This document shows, one piece after another, positions 44,574-53,194 of a DNA stretch of 64,000 bases. The notes below the pieces were generated by a model, which was given only the letters and a program-made list of their open reading frames with translations, was not told the DNA's origin and ran no database searches. Source of the DNA: Cytophagales bacterium (lineage in GTDB: Bacteria > Bacteroidota > Bacteroidia > Cytophagales > Bernardetiaceae); contig JAAFJX010000023.1 in the NCBI GenBank assembly GCA_013299045.1, positions 1 to 64,000 of the forward strand. The letters are read 5' to 3'. Each line of letters starts with the position of its first letter. Position 1 is the stretch's first letter. Made by a program: the position numbers and the translations under genes.

Positions 44574-45656
44574 ATGGCAAAAACATACAAGCCGCTTGGT
44601 ATCGCTCAAATCAGTGATTTGCTCGGCAAAGATGCCGAATCCTTGCTCACACACAAAGCGAAGGGCATTCCTAAGGAAAGATTGCATAAGCCTGGCCCCC
44701 TTTTTCTTGATAACAGTTTTGGCCTCTCCAATAGAAGCGCACAAACCATGCGCAACTTGGCGAGCATACACAATACTGGCCGTTTGGCCAATACAGGCTA
44801 CTTATCCATACTGCCCGTTGACCAAGGTATAGAACACAGCGCAGGAGCTTCTTTTGCACCCAATATAGACTATTTTGACCCCGAAAACATTATTAAATTG
44901 GCCATAGAAGGCGGCTGTAATGCCGTGGCAACCACTTTCGGCAACTTGGCGCTCATGTCTAAAAAATATGCACACAAAATCCCTTTTGTGGTCAAAATCA
45001 ATCATAACGAACTGCTCACTTATCCAAACACGCACGACCAAATCATGTTCGGAACGGTGCAAGAGGCCTGGAACTTGGGAGCAGCGGCTGTGGGAGCTAC
45101 TATTTACTTCGGTTCGGACGAATCTTCGCGCCAAATACAAGAGGTCTCGGAGGCCTTTGCCTACGCACATGAATTAGGAATGGCCACCATACTCTGGTGT
45201 TATGCGCGCAACAGCAGCTTTAACGTAAAGGGAGATAAGGACTACCACGTAGCAGCCGATTTGACAGGCCAAGCCAACCACCTTGGCGTAACTATTCAGG
45301 CCGACATCATCAAGCAAAAGCTCCCCGAAAACAATGGTGGCTACAATGCCCTCAAGTTCGGTAAAACGCATAAAAAAGTATATAGCCAACTCACCACCGA
45401 CCACCCCATAGACCTCACACGCTACCAAGTGGCGAACTGCTACATGGGTAGAATTGGCCTTATCAACTCTGGTGGGGCTTCTTCTGGCGCATCAGACTTG
45501 AGCGAGGCGGTCAAAACGGCTGTTATTAACAAGCGCGCTGGCGGTATGGGGCTTATATCCGGGCGCAAAGCCTTCCAAAGACCGCTGAACGAAGGCATTG
45601 AATTGCTACACGCCATTCAGGACGTTTATCTCTGCAAAAGCATCGATTTGGCCTAA
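44574..45656 (+). CDS. fbaB: Class I fructose-bisphosphate aldolase (DhnA/FbaB type)
   Basis: 360 residues. The DhnA-type pattern is clear: [57 protein letters not shown] and the C-terminal [12 protein letters not shown]. The family cleaves fructose 1,6-bisphosphate through a lysine Schiff base in glycolysis/gluconeogenesis; the 350-360 residue length matches bacterial FbaB rather than the short archaeal forms. The gene stands alone, between its own promoter and two hairpins. Confidence 0.93.
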   Translation: MAKTYKPLGIAQISDLLGKDAESLLTHKAKGIPKERLHKPGPLFLDNSFGLSNRSAQTMRNLASIHNTGRLANTGYLSILPVDQGIEHSAGASFAPNIDYFDPENIIKLAIEGGCNAVATTFGNLALMSKKYAHKIPFVVKINHNELLTYPNTHDQIMFGTVQEAWNLGAAAVGATIYFGSDESSRQIQEVSEAFAYAHELGMATILWCYARNSSFNVKGDKDYHVAADLTGQANHLGVTIQADIIKQKLPENNGGYNALKFGKTHKKVYSQLTTDHPIDLTRYQVANCYMGRIGLINSGGASSGASDLSEAVKTAVINKRAGGMGLISGRKAFQRPLNEGIELLHAIQDVYLCKSIDLA

Positions 45657-45702
45657 ACTACTCAGCTGAATGCCTGCACTCTAATCCTGCACTCTAATAA
45701 CA

Positions 45703-45743
45703 AACAAACCTATAAGGTATTTTTTTTACCTTATAGGTTTGTT
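45703..45743 (+). terminator. Long hairpin after the aldolase gene
   Basis: The 17-base arms AACAAACCTATAAGGTA and TACCTTATAGGTTTGTT form a perfect stem with a T-rich loop. The T run lies in the loop rather than after the stem, so it may work in either direction only weakly. Confidence 0.6.
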
Positions 45744-45783
45744 GCATAATCCGCAAAAGTGGCCATAATAACAGAACCTAACA

Positions 45784-45826
45784 ACCATAAAAAAAACCTT
45801 ACAAGGGTTTTGACCTTGCAAGGTTT
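45784..45826 (-). terminator. Terminator of the outer-membrane protein gene
   Basis: On the minus strand AAACCTTGCAAGG and CCTTGTAAGGTTT pair with one mismatch and run into TTTTTT. Confidence 0.8.
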
Positions 45827-45850
45827 GATTCAGGCTAAGCCTTTTAGCTC

Positions 45851-46594
45851 CTAGAGGCCAATCAAGAACGCAGCAGAAAGGCTTACGTTTTGAGTATGCA
45901 AGGTGCGGTTCTCCAAGGCGTTGTTGGCGTAGTTGAAGTTTTTGTTCGCCATGTTGTTGAAACCTCTGCGGTAGCGCGCATCAATTTTGAGCGTACCGAG
46001 TTTCATATCAAAGTCCAAACCAGCGCCAATGATGCCGCCAAAGTCAAAGCCTCTGTATTGGTTTGTTTCATCTACACGATAGATAACAGGCATACCAGAA
46101 ATGTTAGAAGTACCTTCAACACGTGTAGTAGCGTTTACATTCACGGTAAAAGAAGGGCCTGCGTAGAAGCGTGGCTTATAAACAGAGATAAGAGGGAGCT
46201 TGAAGTCTAAAAGAAGGTTAGACTCAATGTTGTTGAGCGTAACGTCTTTCACACCTTGGCTGCCGCCTTCGAAGTTAGAAGCATAATTCATACGGCCAGC
46301 GCCATATTGTGCGAAGCCTACCTCTACGTCCACGCCCATCCACTGGTTGAGGCGGTAGCCGAGTGCACCTGCTACTGAAAGACCTGCGCGGCCGTCAGTG
46401 TGTGCGCCATCAGCACCAGACATAATGAAAGTACTGTAATTGATACCCGTACGGATACCTACTTCAAGACCTTTGTCTTTATTGCCGCTGCCATCGCCAG
46501 AGTCGGAGTCTGGACCGTCTTGTGCTTGAACAGATCCGAGCGCGAGGAAACCGCAAATACAAAGGAGAACTGCAAATAATCTGCTTGTTTTCAT
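45851..46594 (-). CDS. Outer-membrane beta-barrel protein (PorT/OmpA-barrel-like)
   Basis: 247 residues from the ATG at 46594; an in-frame ATG 36 bases upstream would add a polar tail before the signal peptide and is less likely. A signal peptide ends LGSVQAQ. A short Asp/Gly/Ser-rich linker leads to alternating beta strands (GLEVGIRTGINYSTF, GVDVEVGFAQYG, RFYAGPSFTVNVN) and an aromatic/leucine C-terminus (LSAAFLIGL), all features of Bacteroidota porin-family barrels. Its function is unknown. The promoter is at 46717-46746. Confidence 0.8.
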   Translation of the reverse strand: MKTSRLFAVLLCICGFLALGSVQAQDGPDSDSGDGSGNKDKGLEVGIRTGINYSTFIMSGADGAHTDGRAGLSVAGALGYRLNQWMGVDVEVGFAQYGAGRMNYASNFEGGSQGVKDVTLNNIESNLLLDFKLPLISVYKPRFYAGPSFTVNVNATTRVEGTSNISGMPVIYRVDETNQYRGFDFGGIIGAGLDFDMKLGTLKIDARYRRGFNNMANKNFNYANNALENRTLHTQNVSLSAAFLIGL

Positions 46595-46716
46595 GGCAGA
46601 GGGGTTAAGTTTGGGCAATGCTTTAAACATATAAATTTAACGGTGTTTGTCCTTTTGTAAACTTGCTTTGGGCTTGTTTTAAAGGATTGGATTGAAAAGT
46701 TGTAATCACTTGAGCG

Positions 46717-46746
46717 CAAAAATACGCATATTTTGATATTTCCAAA
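46717..46746 (-). promoter_or_regulatory. Predicted promoter of the outer-membrane barrel gene
   Basis: On the minus strand TTTG (46746-46743), an 18-base spacer and TATTTTTG (46724-46717). This implies a leader of about 110 bases. Confidence 0.65.
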
Positions 46747-46784
46747 AACTGTGCAAAAAAAATTATAAAAATAATTTATTTTTT

Positions 46785-46815
46785 TTTGTCCATATTTTTT
46801 TTTCTACTACCTTTG
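46785..46815 (+). promoter_or_regulatory. Strong predicted promoter of the large lipoprotein gene
   Basis: TTTG (46785-46788), a 19-base spacer and TACCTTTG (46808-46815), an exact consensus match. It excludes the longest upstream frame as the coding start. Confidence 0.8.
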
Positions 46816-46869
46816 CGGGTAGTGTGTGTGAAAGCTACTAATTCCAAATTACACAAACTCTATTTCATT

Positions 46870-49800
46870 ATGAACAACAAACCGTTGAAGTTTTCAATTC
46901 AACTCTCCGCAGCGCTCGTAACGCTTGGTATGTTCGCTTCTTGCGAGAAGGCTGAATTTACAGAGGCTGATGCGCTTGCGCTCGAAAACACACGTCTTCG
47001 TGTGATGGACTCCATTGAGGCAGTCAAAGACAAGCGTGCACTTGACAACTTGAAAGACTTGGCAAATTTCCAACGTACTCAAGATTCACTCGTGAAGATG
47101 AACGCTGGTGGCAAAGTAGTGTACAGCGTAATCGTTGTACCTGGTGGTGGCTCTGCTTTCTCTGGCGGCCGTGCAGACCAAGTACAAGGTTTGAAAGGCG
47201 CTAAGGTTACTGTTATGCAGTACGGCAAGTCTATCACTGCTACTACTGATGACGCGGGCTATGCTAGCTTCGCAGAACTCAGAAGCGGTGAGGCTACTGT
47301 ACACGTAGGTTCACCTACTGGCGACGACCTCGAAGGCTACACTGACATGAGCTACGTGGTAAACCTTACTCCTGACGGCGGCGTTGAAAACGACGGCGTA
47401 CAGATGGTAGGTAACGTAGTACCTGTATTCGAAAACGGCGCTACTTCTGACCAAGTAGATAAAATGGCGATGATTTCTGGTATCGCTTTCGCTGAACTCG
47501 ACCTCACCAACAACGTTGAAGAATTAGCGCCAGAAGGCACTTCTTTCACGGCTTCTATTGACGTGAACTCAGATGCTTTCTTGAACCGCTATATCCGCGA
47601 GCCTAACAGCATCGACGAAAGCGAACAAAGTTCAGGCGGCGCTACAACCAAGTCTGGCTACATCCAACGCGTGGCATACCAAGACGCATCTACTACTGCT
47701 CGCGCTGACGGCGACGGCAAATATACCATGATGGTGTCTGCTACTGCTTCTGGTCTTCCAATGAAAATCAACTACTCGGACTTCGCTGCTGACCGTAGCT
47801 ACTTCCAGTTTGACTTCAACGACGGCGAAAACTACGTAGATGACGGCGATGCAGGTCCTGTTACTAAGCGCTTCCTCTACGGCCCTAACGTAGCTTGGAA
47901 CACTGGCGGTGTGGACGGCAAAGGCGACTTCATCAAAGGCGCTTTCCGTACATTCGGCTTTGACAACTGGAGCTTCGTAGAAGAAGAGGCAGTTATTGAA
48001 GCTAACTTGTCTAGCAGCGGTAACGTTTTGACTGCACCTGTTTCAGAAGGTACTATCGGTACTGAGCAGTGCTTGGTATTACACCCTGCCGTGTTTGCTC
48101 TGAACCCAGTTGGTGTAAACATACCACAACGTAACATGGCTGCTTGCGACCCTATTACGACTGTAACTGGCTTCACGGCTGGTCAGCGTGCGGGTGAGTA
48201 CGTAGCAGACCACTCACGTGCTACTGGCTTGACTGCTGCCGACTTGGCTGCTAACGCCGTAACACCTCCTACTGTTACTTTCTCAGCTTCGCCAACTGGT
48301 GTGGCTGCTGACAACGCCGCTGGTTTTGCAGTATTGACCAACTCTGGTACTTCTGTAAACACTGACCTCGGCATTGGCCCAGTAACGAGCTACGGTGCAT
48401 CTCCTACCTTTACCCCAGCTCCTTCTGCTGCCCCTGCAGCAGCTCCAATTTTGGCTGGTACTGCTCTCCGCCGTATCCACAAAATTGTTGTTACAAACGC
48501 TGGTAAAGGCTATACAGCTGCTCCTATGGTTACCATCACACGTCCTGCAGTAGGTTTGAGCGGCCGCGGCACTATCCAAGCGCCTTCTAACCGCCTTACT
48601 GCTGTTCGCGTTATTGACGGTGGCTTTGCTTTCTTGCCACAAGGCAATAACCCTGCTGCTGTTGGTCCTAACGACTACAGCTTCTTGGGCGCTCAGTGGG
48701 TAGCTGCTTACAACACTCTTTTCCCTACAGCATCTGGCAACCAACGTGCTGGTATTGCTGAGCCTACTGGTGGTGCCTTCGGCTTTGACGCTGCTGGTCG
48801 CGGTACACGCATTGACCCATTCTTGAACGTGCCTGCTGGCCCTACGGGTTCTGTGGACGTGGACTTTGAGTACGACTGGGAAAACACAGCTACTGGCGAA
48901 GCCGCTGCTGCTATCGGCGTAGTACAGTCTATCCGTATCATCACTGGTGGTGACGCTTGGACAACCGCTACCCTCGCACTCTTGAATACTAACCCATTCA
49001 AATACTTCTCTACTGAAGCGGCTATTCCTTCTGCGGATACGTCTAACGATAACCTCTTCTTCGTATCTTCTGGCGGTCTCTTCTTCAACACCAACACTGC
49101 TGCTGCTGGTGGTTACGGTGGTGTGGTAGCTGGTACGCCTGCTTTGGCTGCTGTACCGGGCGCTAGCTCTACTTTGATGGTGATAACAACTGGCGCTACT
49201 GGCCTCGCTACTGGCGTAGGTGGTACTCCTGCTTTCTCTATCGGTAACGGCTACGTTTTTGCACCACTCGTACGCGTAAGCGCAGGTAATGCTTCTTTGA
49301 GCACACGTTGTAACGCAAACGGTCAACTGACTGAACTCCGCATTGAAGACTCTGGTAACAACTATGCGTCTATCGCGCCTGCTTCTGTTCGTGTTGAAAT
49401 CGTTCCGCCTACAAACACTCTCTCGGCTGTATTCTACACTGGCGGTGCAAGCATCGACAACTACAGCATTGATAAGGCTACTGACCCTGCAAAACAAGGC
49501 GAAGCGAAGTTTGTAGCGCGTAAACACGCAACTCCTATTGTAGCCAGCGTTCGTGCAGACCAGAACACTTACTGGGTGGACTTTGATGATCCTACTGCTG
49601 GTGGCACTGGCGCTGTTGGTGTACCTGTATTTGCTGACCAAGTGCCGGTTAGCCCTGGTCCTCCAAGCACATTGAGTACTGCTGCATCTTCTACGCGCCG
49701 TATGGTTGGTATGGAAATCGTTGATGCTGGTATCGGTTATGAGCCTTCTCAAACTATCCGCTTCACTATCCAAACACAAGCAAACAACGTAGGTGCTTCG

Positions 49801-50769
49801 GTAGCTGCTGATGCTTCTGTGATGGCTAATCTCGGCTTCGCAACTGTAAGCTTCACAATCGTAAGCGGTGGCTTAGGCTATGCTTGTCGTCCTGAAGTAT
49901 TCTTGACTGGTGGCGGTATCCTTTTGGACGACCCTAACCACCCAGAAGTAGATGACTTCACGTTTGACTTCAACACAGCTGGTACTATCGTGGGTATGAC
50001 TTTCGTACCTACTAACCCAGTACCTTATACAACTGCTGGCGTTGCGGCTGACCCGCTCGTGATGACTGTTAGCGTTGCGCGTTTGGAAGATGCTTTTAGT
50101 AGAGTGAACCTCTTTGATGGCCAAACCCAGATTATACAAGCAAACGGCAATGGTGATGAAATTACTGGTGCTACAGGTCTATCTTTGATTGGTACAAGTG
50201 CAGCTTGGGTAAACCCTGACTTTGCTGGTTACATCAACTATGGTACACCAGGTGCTACAGCAGTGGCACTTACTGATGACGGTAGCATTACTTGGGGACG
50301 CTTTTTCCGCTTGAGCGCTGGCTTTGCCAATGGTCAATATGGTGCCCTCATTGATGGCGAGCAAACGGGTGACCCTATCGGTCAATACATTTTGTCTCCA
50401 CGCCTCACAGTAGGTGGCGGCACAGGCGCTGAGTTTGTAGGTGTATTGAACAACTCTGGTTTGTTCTACAACCAATCTCAGCCAGGTGGTATCATGGATA
50501 TGGCTCTCGTAAACGGTGGTTCAGGCTACGGCTTCATCTTCACGAACGACCCATCTATGTCTCCAGAGCCATTCCGCGTATTGGGTGGTCCTGACGGAAC
50601 TTCACGCACTCGTTTCTTAACAGGTACAGCTAACTTGGATACTGATACAGACGACGACGGCGTGAATGACATCAACCGCTTCCCAGATGCAGTTGAAGCA
50701 TTTGAAACAGTTTCTGGTTTGCAGTATGTTCGCGATATCCACTACGGTACTGGCCAAGAGCTTGAGTAA
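46870..50769 (+). CDS. Very large surface lipoprotein with G-x-G-Y repeats
   Basis: 1299 residues from the ATG at 46870. Lipoprotein signal with lipobox FASC (Cys ~25), a charged coiled-coil-like stretch (~28-75), and a carboxypeptidase-regulatory-like beta domain (~80-190: LKGAKVTVMQYGKS, TDDAGYASFAEL). From ~500 on, a recurring beta motif of the form IxVxxxGxGYxxxPxVxI appears: TNAGKGYTAAPMVTI, VDAGIGYEPSQTIRF, VSGGLGYACRPEVFL, VNGGSGYGFIFT. The C-terminus has an Asp-rich calcium-type loop (DTDTDDDGVNDINR). The DNA is richer in GC and uses a narrow set of codons (GGC, GCT, ACT, CTC), suggesting very high expression. No function is known; a structural or surface-layer role is my inference. 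Confidence 0.75.
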   Translation: MNNKPLKFSIQLSAALVTLGMFASCEKAEFTEADALALENTRLRVMDSIEAVKDKRALDNLKDLANFQRTQDSLVKMNAGGKVVYSVIVVPGGGSAFSGGRADQVQGLKGAKVTVMQYGKSITATTDDAGYASFAELRSGEATVHVGSPTGDDLEGYTDMSYVVNLTPDGGVENDGVQMVGNVVPVFENGATSDQVDKMAMISGIAFAELDLTNNVEELAPEGTSFTASIDVNSDAFLNRYIREPNSIDESEQSSGGATTKSGYIQRVAYQDASTTARADGDGKYTMMVSATASGLPMKINYSDFAADRSYFQFDFNDGENYVDDGDAGPVTKRFLYGPNVAWNTGGVDGKGDFIKGAFRTFGFDNWSFVEEEAVIEANLSSSGNVLTAPVSEGTIGTEQCLVLHPAVFALNPVGVNIPQRNMAACDPITTVTGFTAGQRAGEYVADHSRATGLTAADLAANAVTPPTVTFSASPTGVAADNAAGFAVLTNSGTSVNTDLGIGPVTSYGASPTFTPAPSAAPAAAPILAGTALRRIHKIVVTNAGKGYTAAPMVTITRPAVGLSGRGTIQAPSNRLTAVRVIDGGFAFLPQGNNPAAVGPNDYSFLGAQWVAAYNTLFPTASGNQRAGIAEPTGGAFGFDAAGRGTRIDPFLNVPAGPTGSVDVDFEYDWENTATGEAAAAIGVVQSIRIITGGDAWTTATLALLNTNPFKYFSTEAAIPSADTSNDNLFFVSSGGLFFNTNTAAAGGYGGVVAGTPALAAVPGASSTLMVITTGATGLATGVGGTPAFSIGNGYVFAPLVRVSAGNASLSTRCNANGQLTELRIEDSGNNYASIAPASVRVEIVPPTNTLSAVFYTGGASIDNYSIDKATDPAKQGEAKFVARKHATPIVASVRADQNTYWVDFDDPTAGGTGAVGVPVFADQVPVSPGPPSTLSTAASSTRRMVGMEIVDAGIGYEPSQTIRFTIQTQANNVGASVAADASVMANLGFATVSFTIVSGGLGYACRPEVFLTGGGILLDDPNHPEVDDFTFDFNTAGTIVGMTFVPTNPVPYTTAGVAADPLVMTVSVARLEDAFSRVNLFDGQTQIIQANGNGDEITGATGLSLIGTSAAWVNPDFAGYINYGTPGATAVALTDDGSITWGRFFRLSAGFANGQYGALIDGEQTGDPIGQYILSPRLTVGGGTGAEFVGVLNNSGLFYNQSQPGGIMDMALVNGGSGYGFIFTNDPSMSPEPFRVLGGPDGTSRTRFLTGTANLDTDTDDDGVNDINRFPDAVEAFETVSGLQYVRDIHYGTGQELE

Positions 50770-50830
50770 CCCTCAACCCCTTGTTCAGTCGGTCGTGTTG
50801 TGTCCGCACACACGATAAGAGTGAATATAA

Positions 50831-50864
50831 AAAAACGGAGGCGAAAGTCTCCGTTTTTTTTTTT
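50831..50864 (+). terminator. Terminator of the large lipoprotein gene
   Basis: AAAAACGGAG and CTCCGTTTTT pair around GCGAAAGT and run on in a long T tract (about 12 T in all). Confidence 0.9.
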
Positions 50865-51013
50865 GTGGCGGGGTAGTGCGTGAAGCACGAACCATGCGGT
50901 AAATATTTGTAAATCATGTTTACAAGTATTTGTATTCGCACCGCACCTTGTTTGTGTCGCACAAACGACCTAAAGCAAAATATCACGCCAATCTATTTTT
51001 AGTGCGTCTAAGA

Positions 51014-51044
51014 CTTGCACTTTTGTCTTTCTTTGATAAATTTG
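51014..51044 (+). promoter_or_regulatory. Predicted promoter of comEC
   Basis: CTTG (51014-51017), a 19-base spacer and TAAATTTG (51037-51044), 23 bases before the start codon. Confidence 0.7.
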
Positions 51045-51067
51045 CAAAATCATCTTGTTCTTAGTCC

Positions 51068-53194
51068 ATGTCCGAACCAGAATTTTCATGGCGACCCTTT
51101 CCCATGGCGCGCTTGCTTGTTACGCTTGTGAGTGGGATTGCCCTTGCCTTGGTTTTTGGCACAGAATTATCCGCAGAGCAGGTTCAAATCGCGCAGTGGA
51201 TATGTGTGGGCATGGTTTTAATTTTTGTATTGCTGCACTTTTACTTCCAATCTACCGTGTTACGTCCCTACCATGCTTTGTTAGGTGTTTGGGGACTTTT
51301 TTGCCTAATGCTGATAGGTTTTTCGCATACGTGCAATCATAACCAGCGTCTTGATAAACAACACTTTACAAATCAAAAAGATAGCATTCTGTATTCCCGC
51401 ATTCGTTTGGTTACAGAGGCTACCATCAAGCCCAAACATACCAGTTTTTTGGCAGAGATAACAGCCTATAAAAGCCCAAAAGGCTGGCAGTCTGCCAAGG
51501 GGCGCATCAAAGTCTATCTACGACAAGACAGCTCCGCAGGCTGTTTAGAATATGGCGACGCGTTACTCCTCAAAGGAACACCCTCTGAGCTAGAGCCGCC
51601 CAAAAACCCATTTCAGTTTGATTATAAAGCATTTTTAGGCCGTCAAAACGTCTATCATCAGCTATTTGTGGAGGAGGGGGCTTGGTTACTTTTGGAAAAG
51701 CGCCAAAATTTCAGCCTCATGGCCTGCGCACTCAAAGCGCGCCACTATGCCGACAGCGTACTGAAAGCCCACCTAGACCCCCGCACCGAAGAGTACGGCG
51801 TAGCAGCAGCCCTCCTGCTTGGTTTGCGCACCGAATTAGACGAGGACTTACTTGGTGCATATTCTGTAAGTGGCACTATGCACATTCTAGCGGTTTCGGG
51901 TATGCACGTCATGTTGCTTTTTTTGGTGCTAGACTGGCTGCTGACGCGCTTCAAGGTTAAAAAGAGAGGCAATTGGTCATACATGGTTTTCGCGCTACTC
52001 TTGCTTTGGTCTTATGCTATGCTCACTGGCCTTTCGGCATCGGTGCTTAGGGCGGCTGCCATGCTCAGCGTAGTGGTAGTGGCTGATACCTTCGGCAAAC
52101 GCAAAAATGTTTATAATTCGCTCTCTGTTTCGGCCTTTGGCTTGTTGCTATATTGCCCTTATCTCCTACTTGATGTCGGTTTTCAGTTGTCTTATCTGGC
52201 CGTCTTAGGCATTGTTTTTATTCATAGACAGCTGTACAGCCTCTACGATTTCGAGGGCTACCTCAGCGACTTGCTCTGGCAGGTTTTTTGTGTAAGCTTG
52301 GCCGCACAGATTATGACCATGCCCATTTCGTTGTACTATTTTGACCAGTTTCCTACCTATTTTTTACTTGCCAATATGCTCATTGTGCCTTGGAATGCCT
52401 TTATGATGTATAGCGGGCTTTTATTGCTACTTTTTCATTGGGTGCCCTATCTTTCGTGGCTACTGGCTATGGCCACAAAATGGCAGATATGGCTCATGAA
52501 CCGCATTGTGCTGTGGATTGACTCTCTTTATTTGAGCAGTTTTGAACACATTCACCTAGACCTCTGGGAAGTACTCACTTTTTATTTGCTGCTCTTTTGC
52601 CTATTCCATTTCTTTGTTTACGCACGGTTTAAATATCTGATTTTAAGTGTTTTAATTGCTATACTTTGGCTAGGGGGTAGCTTTCTGCATTACCAAAAAA
52701 CCAGCAAACAAAAAATTATCATGGTTTTGCATACTCAGCAGCAAGCAAATTTACTATTGCTGAACGGACAAGAGGCGCGTTTATGGGTAAGCCCAAGCCT
52801 TCTCTTGGATTACAAAACCTTCAAAAACAACATATTACCTCTGTGCAATGCCAAAGGTATTATCAAAATCCGTACACAAGCCTTTGATAAGCCCTTCCCC
52901 AAAATAAGTAGCCAAAAAACAGAGTATGGCCACAGGATTTATTGGGAAGGGCTTTGCATAGACCACCTCGAAAAACCGCTCAAGAAGCCACTGATGGGTC
53001 AGACAGACATTGTTTTAGTCAGTCAAAATGCCTTGTTTAAGCTCGATAGACTCGCCGAAGTTGCGTTCCAAACCATTGTTCTGGACGCTTCCAACAAGCC
53101 TAGCCTAGCCAAACGTTTAGAAAAAGAGGCCCTGAAACATGGCTTAGAACTACACAACGTAGGCAGTAAAGGTGCTTGGATACTTGAGCGCTAA
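51068..53194 (+). CDS. comEC: ComEC/Rec2-family DNA-uptake channel protein
   Basis: 708 residues. N-terminal membrane helices and a DUF4131-like OB segment (~95-200: ITAYKSPKGWQSAKGRIKVYL) precede the competence domain (~235-520), with GLRTELDEDLLGAYSVSGTMHILAVSGMH as its landmark (positions ~250-278) and ~8 membrane helices. The final ~170 residues are a soluble beta-rich domain, not the full metallo-beta-lactamase domain with HxHxDH seen in Bacillus ComEC. ComEC forms the inner-membrane channel for single-stranded DNA in natural transformation. Its last 4 bases overlap the convergent ATPase gene. Confidence 0.88.
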   Translation: MSEPEFSWRPFPMARLLVTLVSGIALALVFGTELSAEQVQIAQWICVGMVLIFVLLHFYFQSTVLRPYHALLGVWGLFCLMLIGFSHTCNHNQRLDKQHFTNQKDSILYSRIRLVTEATIKPKHTSFLAEITAYKSPKGWQSAKGRIKVYLRQDSSAGCLEYGDALLLKGTPSELEPPKNPFQFDYKAFLGRQNVYHQLFVEEGAWLLLEKRQNFSLMACALKARHYADSVLKAHLDPRTEEYGVAAALLLGLRTELDEDLLGAYSVSGTMHILAVSGMHVMLLFLVLDWLLTRFKVKKRGNWSYMVFALLLLWSYAMLTGLSASVLRAAAMLSVVVVADTFGKRKNVYNSLSVSAFGLLLYCPYLLLDVGFQLSYLAVLGIVFIHRQLYSLYDFEGYLSDLLWQVFCVSLAAQIMTMPISLYYFDQFPTYFLLANMLIVPWNAFMMYSGLLLLLFHWVPYLSWLLAMATKWQIWLMNRIVLWIDSLYLSSFEHIHLDLWEVLTFYLLLFCLFHFFVYARFKYLILSVLIAILWLGGSFLHYQKTSKQKIIMVLHTQQQANLLLLNGQEARLWVSPSLLLDYKTFKNNILPLCNAKGIIKIRTQAFDKPFPKISSQKTEYGHRIYWEGLCIDHLEKPLKKPLMGQTDIVLVSQNALFKLDRLAEVAFQTIVLDASNKPSLAKRLEKEALKHGLELHNVGSKGAWILER

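Noticed and set aside
48283-49779. 498-codon antisense frame inside the large lipoprotein gene
   Set aside because: It is Ser/Arg/Cys-rich with no domain. The biased codons of the sense gene rarely give stops on the reverse strand, so the frame is a by-product.
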